Assembly (NCBI RefSeq): GCF_033949425.1
Contig: NZ_JAXAVX010000004.1
Location: 186,001-250,000, forward strand
Direction of reading: 5' to 3'
DNA from: Patulibacter brassicae
GTDB lineage: Bacteria > Actinomycetota > Thermoleophilia > Solirubrobacterales > Solirubrobacteraceae
DNA: 64,000 nucleotides
Notes under the pieces: model-generated
Told to the model about the DNA's origin: nothing
Seen by the model: only the letters and a program-made list of their open reading frames with translations
Database searches by the model: none
Made by a program: the position numbers and the translations under genes
Part shown: positions 31,621 to 40,339 of the stretch, piece after piece
How positions within the stretch are numbered: position 1 is the stretch's first letter
Layout of the letters: every line of letters starts with the position of its first letter

Positions 31621-33477
31621 TCAGTCGCGCCGGAGCGTCCTGCCCCGCGCCGCGACGGGCGCGCTCCGCGCGACGAGCGCCGTCGGCTCCGAGGCCGGGT
31701 CGGCGGCCGCGCCGCGGCCGCGCCGCTTGACCGCGTACATCGCGGCGTCGGCGGCGACGAGCAGCGCCTCGGCGGTCGGATGCGCCAGCTCGGTGGTGTC
31801 GGCCACGCCGGCCGAGGCCCCCACCCGCAGGACGACGTCGCCGTGGACGACGCGCACGTCGCGGATCCGCGCCAGCAGCTCGGCGGCGACGTCGCGCGCC
31901 TCCTGCCCGGCGCTCTCGGCGAGGAGGCACGCGAACTCGTCCCCGCCGAGCCGCGCGACGAGGTCGGTCGCGCGCAGGCGCTCGCGCAGGGTGTCGGCGA
32001 CGGCCCGCAGGACCCGGTCGCCGGCGGCGTGCCCGAGGCCGTCGTTGACCTCCTTGAAGCGGTCGAGGTCCAGCAGCACGACGCTGAAGTCGCGCCGGTG
32101 GCGCTGGTGGTCCGCGAGTCGCCGGCCGAGCTCGGCCTCGAGCCGCCGGCGGTTCGCCAGGCCCGTGAGCCCGTCGTGATCGGAGAGGTGGCGCAGCTCG
32201 CGCTCGGCCTGCTTGCGCTCGGTGATGTCCTGCATCTGCGCGATGACGTACCGGGGCGCCCCGTCCTCGTCGCGCACGAGCGACGCCGAGAGGAGGATCC
32301 AGATCCGCCGGCCGTCCGCCCGGACGTAGCGCTTCTCGATCTCGTAGCGGTGGCGCTCGCCCGCGAGCATCCCCTCCAGCAGGTCGAGGTCGGCCTCGAG
32401 GTCGTCCGCGTCGGTGATGTCCTGGAACGAGCGGCCCAGCAGCTCGTCGGGGGCGTAGCCGGTCATCTCGGCGAGCGCGCGGTTCACCCGCAGGAACGTC
32501 CCGGTGGGGGACACGAGCGCCTTCCCGATCGGCGCGTTCTCGAACGACAGGCGCAGCACCTCCTCGGCCGCGCGGCGCTCGCGCTCCAGCCGTCGGCGGT
32601 CGGCGTCGTGGGCGCGCACGGTCCTCACCATCCGCGCGATGAGGACCTGGGCGGTGACGAGCGCGGCGAGGGTCGTGATCGACACCGCCAGGCTGTCGTC
32701 CCACCACCGCCAGCGCACCCCGAGGTGCGCGAGCGCCGCTGCCGCCAGCGGCGCCGGGAGCGCGTAGCGCTGCGCCTGGCGGGCCGCGAGCTCCGCGGAG
32801 CCACGGGAGGCGAACCAGAGGCCGGGCGCGGCCCAGGGCCGGGCCGCGAACGTGCTCGAGACGAGCAGCGCCACGGCGAGGGCGGTCTGGGGCGCCATCG
32901 CGATCCAGGCCGACAGGCCGACCCGTCCCCCGACCTGGCCGGCGAAGCCGACCGCCGCGAGGGCGACGACGGCGGCGGCCCCCGAGGCGCCCGAGACGAC
33001 GAGGGCCGAGCGGATCCGACCGCGACGACCCGCGAGCAGGACGGCGATCGCGACGAAGGTCAGCGCGAGCGCCGCGTGCGCCGACGGCTGCTCGAGCGGC
33101 CGTCCCGTGCCGACGATCGTCAGGGTGCCGCGCGGCAGGGGCGTGAGCGACGCCGCGCTGCGGGCGAGCGCGACCAGCGCGAGCACGAGCCCGGTCGCGC
33201 CCGCGGCGACGCCCAGCCGGCGCAGCCCCCGCGACCCCGACAGCCCGGCGAGCTGCGCGATCGCGACGAGGGCGAGGATCAGCCCGGTCTGGCCGGCCAT
33301 CGGCGGCGCGCCCGGGAACGGCCGCTGGAGCGCGTCGAGCCCCGCGATCGACGCGCCGAGCCCGACGGTCCCGAGGACACCCGCGAGCGCCGCCGCGGCG
33401 AGCCCGGCGCAGCGGAGCCGCGCGCGGTCCCGGGCCTCGCCCGCCTCCAGCTCCGCTGCGTCCCGGCGGTCGCCCAC
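31621..33477 (-). CDS. Membrane-bound PAS-GGDEF diguanylate cyclase
   Basis: 618 residues from a GTG at 33477; no good ribosome site decides the start and earlier in-frame starts would run into the neighbouring gene. About eight hydrophobic segments fill residues 20-290. A PAS domain follows (LSFENAPIGKALVSPTGTFL, GYAPDELLGRSFQDITDADD) with a PAC tail (YVIAQMQDITERKQAERELR). The GGDEF domain has DGLTGLANRR and an intact ARLGGDEFACLL active site. RATD lies five residues before GGDEF, the position of the product-inhibition I-site. It should make cyclic-di-GMP from two GTP in response to a membrane signal and be feedback-inhibited. Confidence 0.9.
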   Translation of the reverse strand: MGDRRDAAELEAGEARDRARLRCAGLAAAALAGVLGTVGLGASIAGLDALQRPFPGAPPMAGQTGLILALVAIAQLAGLSGSRGLRRLGVAAGATGLVLALVALARSAASLTPLPRGTLTIVGTGRPLEQPSAHAALALTFVAIAVLLAGRRGRIRSALVVSGASGAAAVVALAAVGFAGQVGGRVGLSAWIAMAPQTALAVALLVSSTFAARPWAAPGLWFASRGSAELAARQAQRYALPAPLAAAALAHLGVRWRWWDDSLAVSITTLAALVTAQVLIARMVRTVRAHDADRRRLERERRAAEEVLRLSFENAPIGKALVSPTGTFLRVNRALAEMTGYAPDELLGRSFQDITDADDLEADLDLLEGMLAGERHRYEIEKRYVRADGRRIWILLSASLVRDEDGAPRYVIAQMQDITERKQAERELRHLSDHDGLTGLANRRRLEAELGRRLADHQRHRRDFSVVLLDLDRFKEVNDGLGHAAGDRVLRAVADTLRERLRATDLVARLGGDEFACLLAESAGQEARDVAAELLARIRDVRVVHGDVVLRVGASAGVADTTELAHPTAEALLVAADAAMYAVKRRGRGAAADPASEPTALVARSAPVAARGRTLRRD

Positions 33478-33644
33478 GCCCCCGCGATCGGCGCCGGTCC
33501 GTGGCGGGCGCAACGGCGCCGTCCCCGGTCGTCGAAGAGCCGGCGGGCGCCCGCCGCGACCGGGGGAGGGCGGAGATCCCGCGACCGGCGCCAGGAGCCT
33601 CCACCAGGCGTCCAGCGCGACTCCCGCAGGCGTCCGGTCCCCGG

Positions 33645-34322
33645 TCAGTCGCCGAGCACGCGCACGCCGAGCGCGGCCGCGAACGTCCCCGCCGACGCCA
33701 CGATGTCCGCCCACGGCATCGCCACGCCCGAGAGGCGGTCCAGCGCGCGCGCCCCCTCGAGGTCGCAGCGCGTCATGGCGCAGCGCCGGAACCGCGCGCC
33801 GGAGAGGTCGACCTCGCGCAGGTCGCAGCCGTCGAAGCGGACCTCGTCGGCAACGACGTCCTGCAGGTCCGCGCCGGTGAGCAGGCAGTCCTCGAACGTC
33901 ACGCGGCGCATCCGGCAGCCGGCGAACGTCGCCAGGTCGATCCGGCTGCCGTCGAAGCGGACGTCGTCGAGCGTGCCGGCGGTCCACTGCAGCCCGGTCA
34001 GGCGGACGCGACGCAGCACCGCGCGCCGGGCGGTGGCCTCGGCGAGCCGCGCGTTGGCGAGGCTCCCGCCGACGAGCTCGGCGTCGAGCAGGTGGACGCG
34101 GGGGAGCGCCGCGCCGGTCAGGTCGAGCTGCTCGGCCCGCGCCTCCCGCAGCGTCAGCCCGCGTGCGCCGGTGCCGTCCGCCCCCGACACGAGCGCCCCG
34201 GACCACGTCGCGTCGTCCTCGATCGCGGTCCCGTCGAGCGCGATCGGGGCCAGTCGCTCGGGCACGCGCGGCGCCGACGGCACCGGCGGCAGTCGCGCCT
34301 CGGGGGAGTCCGGACCGGCCAT
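33645..34322 (-). CDS. Pentapeptide-repeat protein
   Basis: 225 residues from the ATG at 34322. From about residue 55 the sequence follows the A(D/N)LXX pentapeptide pattern loosely: ARAEQLDLTGAALPRVHLLD, GSLANARLAEATARRAVLRR, DLREVDLSGARFRRCAMTRC. These would form a right-handed quadrilateral beta-helix. The final part (LDRLSGVAMPWADIVASAGTFAAALGV) matches the C-terminus of the McbG/QnrB-like family annotated in actinobacteria. Function is unproven; some relatives mimic DNA and protect gyrase. It lies upstream of the GGDEF gene on the same strand, 167 bases away. Confidence 0.85.
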   Translation of the reverse strand: MAGPDSPEARLPPVPSAPRVPERLAPIALDGTAIEDDATWSGALVSGADGTGARGLTLREARAEQLDLTGAALPRVHLLDAELVGGSLANARLAEATARRAVLRRVRLTGLQWTAGTLDDVRFDGSRIDLATFAGCRMRRVTFEDCLLTGADLQDVVADEVRFDGCDLREVDLSGARFRRCAMTRCDLEGARALDRLSGVAMPWADIVASAGTFAAALGVRVLGD

Positions 34323-34408
34323 CGGCGCATCGTCCCAGGCCGCCCCGGCCGCCGCATCGGGGCGACGGGGATGCAGGGAGTCGGCGCAGCCGTCAGAATC
34401 ACCGACCG

Positions 34409-34867
34409 ATGCGTACGACCCGCGTGTTCCCTCTCGCCGCGGCACTGCTCGCCCTCGGCATGACCGGCTGCGGCGGAGACTTCCGCAAGGACGAGCCACA
34501 GACCGCCGTACGGGACTTCCTCGGCGAGGCCCTCGTGCAGCAGAACGGCCAGCGGGCGTGCGACTACCTCACGCAGGACGCGCAGACGGCGATCGCCGCC
34601 ACCGGGCCCGTCGGCTCCGCATGTCGCGAGGCGATGGAGAAGGCCGAGCTCGTCGACGACGGCGAGGCGATCGTCAACACGGGCGAGGTCAACGGCCTCT
34701 CCTACGAGACGACGACCGAGGGCCACGAGGCGACCGTCAAGGTCGACGCGAACGGGCGCGAGCTGACGTTCACGCTGAAGCACGACGACGGCCTCGGCAA
34801 CCTCTACGAGCCGGAGACGCCCTGGCGCATCACCGGCGGCGCCGAGGCGCTCGTCCGCGGGAGCTGA
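34409..34867 (+). CDS. Putative lipoprotein of unknown function
   Basis: 152 residues with a short signal ending in a lipobox (LGMTGC, Cys near residue 21). The mature part is small and acidic: AVRDFLGEALVQQNGQRACD, LTQDAQTAIAATGPVG, then a beta-rich half (GEVNGLSYETTTEGHEATVK) ending in a TPWRITGG strand. This layout resembles NTF2-like lipoproteins that accompany transport or stress genes in actinobacteria. Two Cys residues may form a disulfide. It is followed after six bases by a HAD phosphatase, probably in one operon. A CAGAAT box lies nine bases before the ATG. Confidence 0.75.
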   Translation: MRTTRVFPLAAALLALGMTGCGGDFRKDEPQTAVRDFLGEALVQQNGQRACDYLTQDAQTAIAATGPVGSACREAMEKAELVDDGEAIVNTGEVNGLSYETTTEGHEATVKVDANGRELTFTLKHDDGLGNLYEPETPWRITGGAEALVRGS

Positions 34868-34873
34868 GCGCGG

Positions 34874-35569
34874 GTGACGGCCGAAGCAGGGGCGGGCCGA
34901 CAGGGCCCGGCTCCCCGGCCGGCGGCCGTCATCTTCGACAACGACGGGACGTTCCTCGCGACGGAGGCGGTCTGGTCGCGGGCGGAGGAGACGCTCTTCG
35001 CCCGCCGCAACGTCGCCTTCCTGCCGGAGCACAAGCGCCGGCTCCTGGGGTCGAGCTTCGACCTCGCCGCGCAGTACCTCGAGGAGTTCCTCGATCGGCC
35101 CGGCGGCGGCGCGGCGCTCATGGCCGAGCTCATCGAGCTCGTGTACGCCGAGCTCGACGGCGAGGTGCCGCCGATGCCGGGGGCCGTCGAGCTCGTCACC
35201 GCGCTGAAGGCGGACGGGATCCCGGTCGCGATGGCCACGAACGCCGCGCGCGGGTTCGCCGAGAAGGCGCTTCTGCGCTCCGGCAACGCCGGCATCTTCC
35301 CGGTCCTCAAGACGGTCGAGGACGTCGGGGCGGCGAAGCCCGCGCCCGACCTCTACCTCGCCGCGGCGGAGGACCTGGGCGTCGAGCCGGCGGCGTGCTG
35401 GGCGGTCGAGGACAGCCCGACGGGGGTCGCGGCCGCCCGCGCCGCCGGCATGACCGTGATCGGCGTCGCGACCCACCCCGGGATCGTGCTGCACGACGCC
35501 GACCACGTGCACCCGTCGCTCGCCGACCCGGCGGTCTGGGCGCTGCTCGGGCTGGCGGCGCCCCGCTGA
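34874..35569 (+). CDS. HAD-superfamily phosphatase, phosphoglycolate/beta-phosphoglucomutase-like
   Basis: 231 residues from a GTG. HAD motif I is IFDNDGTFL with both catalytic Asp residues. The four-helix cap follows (about residues 35-95), then motif II VAMATNAARGF, the motif III Lys in GAAKPAPDLYL and motif IV VEDSPTGVAAARAAGM. Members hydrolyse small phosphomonoesters or interconvert sugar phosphates. Substrate is not predictable. It is likely co-transcribed with the upstream lipoprotein gene (six-base gap). A strong hairpin follows about 115 bases downstream. Confidence 0.9.
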   Translation: MTAEAGAGRQGPAPRPAAVIFDNDGTFLATEAVWSRAEETLFARRNVAFLPEHKRRLLGSSFDLAAQYLEEFLDRPGGGAALMAELIELVYAELDGEVPPMPGAVELVTALKADGIPVAMATNAARGFAEKALLRSGNAGIFPVLKTVEDVGAAKPAPDLYLAAAEDLGVEPAACWAVEDSPTGVAAARAAGMTVIGVATHPGIVLHDADHVHPSLADPAVWALLGLAAPR

Positions 35570-35684
35570 CCCCTCGGTCCACTCGGCGCTGAGCCGCGGC
35601 GTCGAGGCGATCCGCGGATCGGCTGAGGTCCGGCCGGCCGGACCGGCTCCGTCCGACGTCGGGCGTCCCGCGCCGGAGAACGGC

Positions 35685-35711
35685 GACGGGGCGGCCACCG
35701 GCCGCCCCGTC
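35685..35711. terminator. Perfect 12-bp hairpin between convergent genes
   Basis: GACGGGGCGGCC (35685-35696), a three-base loop and GGCCGCCCCGTC (35700-35711) form an uninterrupted 12-bp stem, the strongest hairpin found in the window. It lies between the HAD phosphatase and the convergent Bax-inhibitor gene and can serve both. Confidence 0.65.
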
Positions 35712-35751
35712 GGGACCTCTCGGCGTCCGCGCGCGTGGCGCGGTGCCGGCG

Positions 35752-36435
35752 TCAGTCGCCGCCGAAGAGGCTCAGCAGCGAGACGAAGATGTTGTAGATG
35801 CCGAGGAAGATGCCGGTCGCCAGCCAGACGACGTCGTCCTCCGTGGCGTTCTGGCGCAGGATGTTGAAGTAGATGACGATCGCCACCGCCGAGAAGGCGC
35901 CGATGGCGAGGCTCACGAGGTCGCCGGCGATCCCGCCGCCGCCGCCGAACATGAGCATGCCCCAGCTGATCGCGACCGCGATGAGCAGGCCGAAGAAGAT
36001 CGGCCGCATCCAGCTGCGCAGGTCCTTCGCCGTCAGTGCGCCGCCGGCGCCGGCCATGACGACGACGAGCGCCGTGGTGCCGGCGGCCTTCGTCACGGCG
36101 TCGGGCTGGACCTCGAGGTAGACGTTGAGGACCGGGCCGAGGCCGAGGCCGAGGAGCAGCGCGGCGATGAAGAGCACCGCCATGCCGCCGCCACCGGAGC
36201 GGAGCGAGGCGATGAAGTTCGACGCGATCAGCAGGACCATCGCGCCGACGGTGCACGCGATCGCCGCGCCCTGGCTCAGCGGCGCGGCGTCCCCGGGACC
36301 ACCGCCGACGTAGGAGCCCAGGACGAGGAACCCGATCGCGACGGCGACGAGGAACATCGTCTGCGCCAGGAGGGCGCTGAAGGACAGGCGCTGCGCGCCC
36401 GCGGGATGGGAGTAGGTGGAGTACGTCTCCGGCAT
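35752..36435 (-). CDS. Bax inhibitor-1 / YccA family membrane protein
   Basis: 227 residues with seven predicted membrane helices. A short Tyr/Ser-rich cytoplasmic start (ETYSTYSHPAGAQR) is followed by LLAQTMFLVAVAIGFLVLGS. Later helices include AGTTALVVVMAGAGGALTAK and IYFNILRQNATEDDVVWLA, the latter being the usual BI-1/YccA signature region near the C-terminus. Members of this family act as pH-sensitive calcium leak channels or as FtsH-associated modulators. The ATG at 36435 fits the family; the frame is open further upstream only because of base composition. Confidence 0.87.
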   Translation of the reverse strand: MPETYSTYSHPAGAQRLSFSALLAQTMFLVAVAIGFLVLGSYVGGGPGDAAPLSQGAAIACTVGAMVLLIASNFIASLRSGGGGMAVLFIAALLLGLGLGPVLNVYLEVQPDAVTKAAGTTALVVVMAGAGGALTAKDLRSWMRPIFFGLLIAVAISWGMLMFGGGGGIAGDLVSLAIGAFSAVAIVIYFNILRQNATEDDVVWLATGIFLGIYNIFVSLLSLFGGD

Positions 36436-36615
36436 GGCGTCTGTGGGTCGGGTGCGGCCCGGCGGCGGCCCCTCGGGCGGCCGGTGCGAGCCATGGGCGG
36501 TGCTGCTGCACCGAGAGTAGCGGCCCACCGGGCGGACGTGGCGCATTCGCGCCAGGTTCGCGGCCGCCCGCCACGTGCGGACGGCCCGTGGGGGCGCCCC
36601 GCGGCGAGGGTCTCG

Positions 36616-36621
36616 TAGGCT
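36616..36621 (+). promoter_or_regulatory. -10 box TAGGCT of the YbhN-like flippase gene
   Basis: TAGGCT is followed by six bases and the GTG at 36628. Confidence 0.5.
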
Positions 36622-36627
36622 TGCCCG

Positions 36628-37635
36628 GTGGTCGACGGAGCGACGTCCCCGGTGGTGACGCCCCTCGCCGGGATCAGCGAGGTCGCCGACTCCATCGGCA
36701 GCTTCTTCGAGTCGATCGCCGAGGTCCGGCTCCTGCCGCTGCTGCTCGGCCTCGTCTGCTTCATCGTCTACCTGTCCCTGCGCTCGCGGGCGTTCTTCAA
36801 CGTCCTGCGCGCGGCGTACCCGACCGAGACGTTCCAGTGGCGGCGGATCTGGGGCGCCTACATCGCCGCCTACGGCTTCAACAACGTCATCCCCGCGCGC
36901 GGCGGCGACGTCATCAAGGTCTTCCTCGTCAAGACGTCGGTCCCGCGCTCGACGTACCCGGCGGTGACCGCGGCGATGATGGTCGAGGCGGTCTTCGACC
37001 TCACGATCGCCATCCCGATCCTCATCTTCGCCTTCACGCAGGGCGTCTTCCCGAAGCCGCCGGAGTTCGCCGACCTCGGCGCCTTCGACCTCTCGTTCAT
37101 CGCCGCGAACCCGCGGCTGACGCTCTTCGTCCTGACCTTCCTCGCGGTCGGCCTGCTCGTCCTCTACGCCGTCCTGTCCGAGCGTGCCCGGCGGTTCTGG
37201 TCGCGCGTGAAGCAGGGGCTCGTGATCCTCGGCGACCGCCAGCGCTTCTTCCGCGAGGTCTGGCTCGTCTGCTTCGGGGGCTACCTCTTCCGCCTCACCG
37301 CGTTCTGGATGCTGCTGGAGGCCTTCCGGGTCGGCGGCTCGGTCCGCAACGTCCTGCTCGTCCACGGGATCAACGCCGTCGCGGCGCTCATGCCGTTCAC
37401 GCCGGGCGGCGCCGGCGTCCAGCAGGCGTTCATGGTCAAGGTGTTCGCCGCCTCGGCGACCGGCGCGACCGTCGCGGCGTACTCCGTCGGCCAGCAGATC
37501 GCGATCGCGGTCGCCTGCCTGGGCATCGGCTTCCTCGCCCTCGTGCGGATCTTCGGGTTCCGCTCGTTCAAGGAGGTCATCGCGGCGGGCAAGGAGCACC
37601 GAGCGGCCGAGCAGGCCGGCGGCCCCGTGGGCTGA
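36628..37635 (+). CDS. Lysylphosphatidylglycerol synthase transmembrane-type (UPF0104/YbhN) protein
   Basis: 335 residues with about eight membrane helices. Family hallmarks are YGFNNVIPARGGDVIKVFLV (the conserved N-x-x-x-P-x-R-G-G-D motif between helices) and MPFTPGGAGVQQAFMVKVF. These integral membrane proteins match the flippase half of MprF and are thought to move lipids or lipid-linked sugars across the membrane. The catalytic synthetase half of MprF is absent. The GTG start at 36628 is supported by the promoter box just upstream. Convergent with a patatin gene, with only 12 bases between their ends. Confidence 0.87.
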   Translation: MVDGATSPVVTPLAGISEVADSIGSFFESIAEVRLLPLLLGLVCFIVYLSLRSRAFFNVLRAAYPTETFQWRRIWGAYIAAYGFNNVIPARGGDVIKVFLVKTSVPRSTYPAVTAAMMVEAVFDLTIAIPILIFAFTQGVFPKPPEFADLGAFDLSFIAANPRLTLFVLTFLAVGLLVLYAVLSERARRFWSRVKQGLVILGDRQRFFREVWLVCFGGYLFRLTAFWMLLEAFRVGGSVRNVLLVHGINAVAALMPFTPGGAGVQQAFMVKVFAASATGATVAAYSVGQQIAIAVACLGIGFLALVRIFGFRSFKEVIAAGKEHRAAEQAGGPVG

Positions 37636-37647
37636 GCACGACGCCGG

Positions 37648-38517
37648 TCAGGCCGCGACCGACGACCGCGCGGCGGCGAGCGCCCGGCCCTGCTCCCGGC
37701 CGGCGAGGGCCGCCGGGGCGCGTGCCTCCGGGTCGAGCGGGTCGTCGCCGATCGCCGCTCGGGCGGGGTCGTCCGGGCGCAGCACGGTGACCGCGGTGCC
37801 GTCGTGGCGCAGCGCCGCGACCTGCTCGGCGAGGCCGCCGCCGGCGGCGAGGCTCGCCCCGAGGGACGGCGCGAGCACCACCACGCGACGGGCCCCGGCG
37901 GCCAGGTCGGCGTTCTCGCCCGACCAGAGCCCGCCGTCGACGTGCGGCCGGCCGTCGAGCACGACGGGCGGCCAGGTCAGCGGGACCGCGCAGCTCGCCG
38001 CGACCGCGTCGACGAGGGGCAGGCCGTCGGCGCGGGTGAGCACGCGACGCGCGCCGGTCGTGGCGTCGACGACGACGATCCGCAGGTCGGCGTCCGGCCA
38101 GGCGTGGCGCGGCAGCCGCGCGGCGATGACCGCGCGGCGGGCCGCGGGGGCGACCGTGTCGGCGCGGAGCGCCGCGGCGGCGATGCGACGGCGCCGCTCG
38201 GCCGGTGACGTCGCGTCGGCGACGAGCGCCGCGATCGTGACGCGCCGGGTGGCGGCGGGCACCCCCGGTGGCAGCTCGGGACCCCGCAGGGCAGGGTCGA
38301 CCTGGCGCGCCACGAGCTCCTCGAGCGGCACGCCGGCGGTGATCTGGGCGGCGACGGTCGCGCCGGCCGAGGTCCCGATCACGAGGTCGGCACGCGTCAG
38401 GTCGTGACCGCCGGCGGCCAGGCCGGCGAGCAGCCCGAGCTGCCAGGCGATGCCCGCCACGCCGCCCGCGCCGAGCACCAGGGCGTCGGCGGCGTTCGGG
38501 TCGTCGGGGCGTGACAC
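37648..38517 (-). CDS. Patatin-like phospholipase
   Basis: 289 residues. The oxyanion-hole loop LGAGGVAGIAW, the nucleophile elbow VIGTSAGATV (Ser of GxSxG) and the catalytic Asp in RPHVDGGLWSGEN are all intact. This is the Ser-Asp dyad of patatins, which hydrolyse phospholipid or other acyl esters. It has no signal peptide, so it probably acts inside the cell. GTG start at 38517. It stands alone on the minus strand; together with the Mce operon and beta-oxidation-type genes it adds to the lipid-handling content of the window. Confidence 0.9.
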   Translation of the reverse strand: MSRPDDPNAADALVLGAGGVAGIAWQLGLLAGLAAGGHDLTRADLVIGTSAGATVAAQITAGVPLEELVARQVDPALRGPELPPGVPAATRRVTIAALVADATSPAERRRRIAAAALRADTVAPAARRAVIAARLPRHAWPDADLRIVVVDATTGARRVLTRADGLPLVDAVAASCAVPLTWPPVVLDGRPHVDGGLWSGENADLAAGARRVVVLAPSLGASLAAGGGLAEQVAALRHDGTAVTVLRPDDPARAAIGDDPLDPEARAPAALAGREQGRALAAARSSVAA

Positions 38518-38592
38518 GGCCCGCCCCAGGCTACGCGCCGGGCGCGCGATCGGCCGTGCGACCGCGCACGCGGGCGCGACAGGACGCGCAGC

Positions 38593-38859
38593 TCAGCCGA
38601 GGCCCTGGCGCGCCTCGCGCACCAGGGTGACCGCCTCGGGGAAGACGGTCGCCATGAGCGCGCGGATCTGCTGCGCCTGCTCCTCCGCGTTGCCCTGGAC
38701 GTTCACGCGGCTGATCGCGGCGACGGTCATCTGGACCGCCAGCCCGATCGCGTTGTCGGCCCACGCGAGCTTCTGCTGCCCCTGCATCTGCTCGGCGAAC
38801 TCCATCATCCGCCGCTGCAGATCCTCGGGATCGCCGAACAGTCCTCCGAAGCCTTCCAT
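38593..38859 (-). CDS. Small helical hypothetical protein, 88 aa
   Basis: 88 residues from the ATG at 38859, which lies 6 bases after a TACGAT box on its strand. The N-terminus is Gly/Phe-rich (EGFGGLFGDPEDLQRRMMEF) and the rest is amphipathic helix (AEQMQGQQKLAWADNAIGLA, AEEQAQQIRALMATVFPEAV). The start resembles nucleoid-associated YbaB-like and other short DUF proteins, but no family is certain. It is divergent from the sugar dehydrogenase lipoprotein gene. Confidence 0.65.
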   Translation of the reverse strand: MEGFGGLFGDPEDLQRRMMEFAEQMQGQQKLAWADNAIGLAVQMTVAAISRVNVQGNAEEQAQQIRALMATVFPEAVTLVREARQGLG

Positions 38860-38865
38860 CGGTCG

Positions 38866-38871
38866 ATCGTA
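38866..38871 (-). promoter_or_regulatory. -10 box TACGAT of the 88-aa protein gene
   Basis: On the minus strand TACGAT is followed by CGACCG and the ATG at 38859. Confidence 0.45.
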
Positions 38872-38943
38872 GCGCCCGCTGCTCCGTGGTCGGGCCGGAC
38901 GCAGTCTGCGCACGCACGGGCGGCGATCCGCCAGGATGCGCGG

Positions 38944-40122
38944 ATGCGGACCGTCCGGATGCTGGCCATCGCGACGGGCGTCCTGGCGCTCGCCGCCTGC
39001 GGGTCCTCGTCGGCCGACGAGGAGGGCGATCGCGCGGCTCCGGGCGTCGCGTCCCCGGCGCCCCCGGGCGCGGCCGGGGCGGCCCCCGGCGGGACCGCTC
39101 CGGGGAGCGCGGCGTCCGGTCGCGCCACGACGACCGACGGCGGCACCGCGCACGCCGCGCCCACCACGATCGCCACCGGGCTCGACACGCCGTGGGAGAT
39201 CGCGTTCCTGCCGTCCGGCGACGCGCTGGTCAGCGAGCGCGGCGGCACGGTCCGGCGGATCGCGAAGGGCGGGCGCGGCGCTCGCGCGCTCGCGCGGGTC
39301 CCGGGCGTCCAGGAGCTCGGCGAGGGCGGCCTGCTCGGGCTCGCGGTCTCGCCGACCTACGAGCGCGATCGGCTCGTCTACGCGTACCTCACGACGCGCG
39401 CCGACAACCGGATCGTCCGCTTCCGGCTCACCGCGAGCACGCGCGCGATCCGGCCCCGGGTCGTCGTGCGCGGCCTGCGCAGCGCCGCGGTCCACAACGG
39501 CGGCCGGATCGCGTTCGGTCCCGACGGGAAGCTCTACGCGGGCGTCGGCGACGCGGGCGACCCCGCCCTCGCCCAGGACCGCTCGTCGCAGAACGGGAAG
39601 ATCCTGCGGATGAACCCCGACGGCTCGGTCCCGGCCGACAACCCGTTCCGGGGCTCGCGCGTGCTCTCGCTGGGGCATCGCAACCCGCAGGGCCTCGCCT
39701 TCGACCGCGCCGGCCGGCTGTGGGCCAGCGAGTTCGGGCAGGACGCCTTCGACGAGGTGAACCTCATCCGCCCCGGCCGCAACTACGGCTGGCCGCGCCG
39801 AGAGGGCCGCGGCGACACGGCCGGGGGCCGCTACGTGAACCCGCTCGTGACGTGGCGGACCGACGACGCGTCCCCGTCCGGCGCGGCGATCGTCGGCTCG
39901 CGGCTGCACGTCGCGGCGCTCAAGGGGGAGCGGCTGTGGACCGTCCCGCTGCGCGGGACGCGGACCGGGGCGCCCCGCGCGACGCTCCGCGGTCGCTACG
40001 GCCGGCTGCGCGCCGTCGCCGCGGCGCCGGACGGCGCGCTCTGGATCGCCACGTCGAACCGCGACGGTCGCGGCGACGTCCGCGCCGGCGACGATCGGGT
40101 CCTCCGCGTCCCGGCGCGCTGA
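38944..40122 (+). CDS. PQQ-dependent aldose sugar dehydrogenase-like lipoprotein
   Basis: 392 residues with a lipoprotein signal (LAIATGVLALAAC, lipobox LAAC). A Gly/Ala/Pro-rich spacer of about 50 residues follows. The rest is the soluble glucose/sorbosone dehydrogenase six-bladed propeller: TPWEIAFLPSGDALVSERGG, GEGGLLGLAVSPTYERDRLV, HNGGRIAFGPDGKLYAGVGD, GHRNPQGLAFDRAGRLWASE and NYGWPRREG. These match the YliI/Asd group, which oxidises aldoses with PQQ. No PQQ biosynthesis genes are in the window. It would act on the outer face of the membrane. A CAGGAT box lies six bases before the ATG. Confidence 0.88.
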   Translation: MRTVRMLAIATGVLALAACGSSSADEEGDRAAPGVASPAPPGAAGAAPGGTAPGSAASGRATTTDGGTAHAAPTTIATGLDTPWEIAFLPSGDALVSERGGTVRRIAKGGRGARALARVPGVQELGEGGLLGLAVSPTYERDRLVYAYLTTRADNRIVRFRLTASTRAIRPRVVVRGLRSAAVHNGGRIAFGPDGKLYAGVGDAGDPALAQDRSSQNGKILRMNPDGSVPADNPFRGSRVLSLGHRNPQGLAFDRAGRLWASEFGQDAFDEVNLIRPGRNYGWPRREGRGDTAGGRYVNPLVTWRTDDASPSGAAIVGSRLHVAALKGERLWTVPLRGTRTGAPRATLRGRYGRLRAVAAAPDGALWIATSNRDGRGDVRAGDDRVLRVPAR

Positions 40123-40130
40123 CGATCCCG

Positions 40131-40150
40131 CGACGCGACGCGACGCGACG
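40131..40150. repeat. Short pentanucleotide repeat (CGACG x4)
   Basis: Four perfect head-to-tail CGACG units lie just after the sugar dehydrogenase stop codon, followed by GC-rich sequence up to the next gene at 40340. The 215-base gap also holds a TACGTT element at 40268-40273 that may be a promoter for that gene. Confidence 0.55.
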
Positions 40151-40339
40151 CGGCGGCGGCCAGCCCGGTCGCACCGCGGCCCCGGGGGCGCCGGGCGCTG
40201 GGCGGTCGCCCGCGAGAAGCGTGCGGCGCCCGCGCTCGAAACGGCACGGGGCCCGTCCACGCGCTGGTACGTTCGCCGTGGCGCGTCCCGCTCGCCCCGC
40301 CTCGGGCGAGCCGGCCCCGATCCCGCGCCGCTTCCCCCG

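Noticed and set aside
26033..32179. A 2048-codon open frame on the plus strand, and a 1044-codon frame on the minus strand at 11361-14495
   Set aside because: They run antisense or out of frame across several well-supported genes. Their translations are Arg/Ala/Pro-rich without any domain; stop codons are simply rare in this GC-rich DNA.
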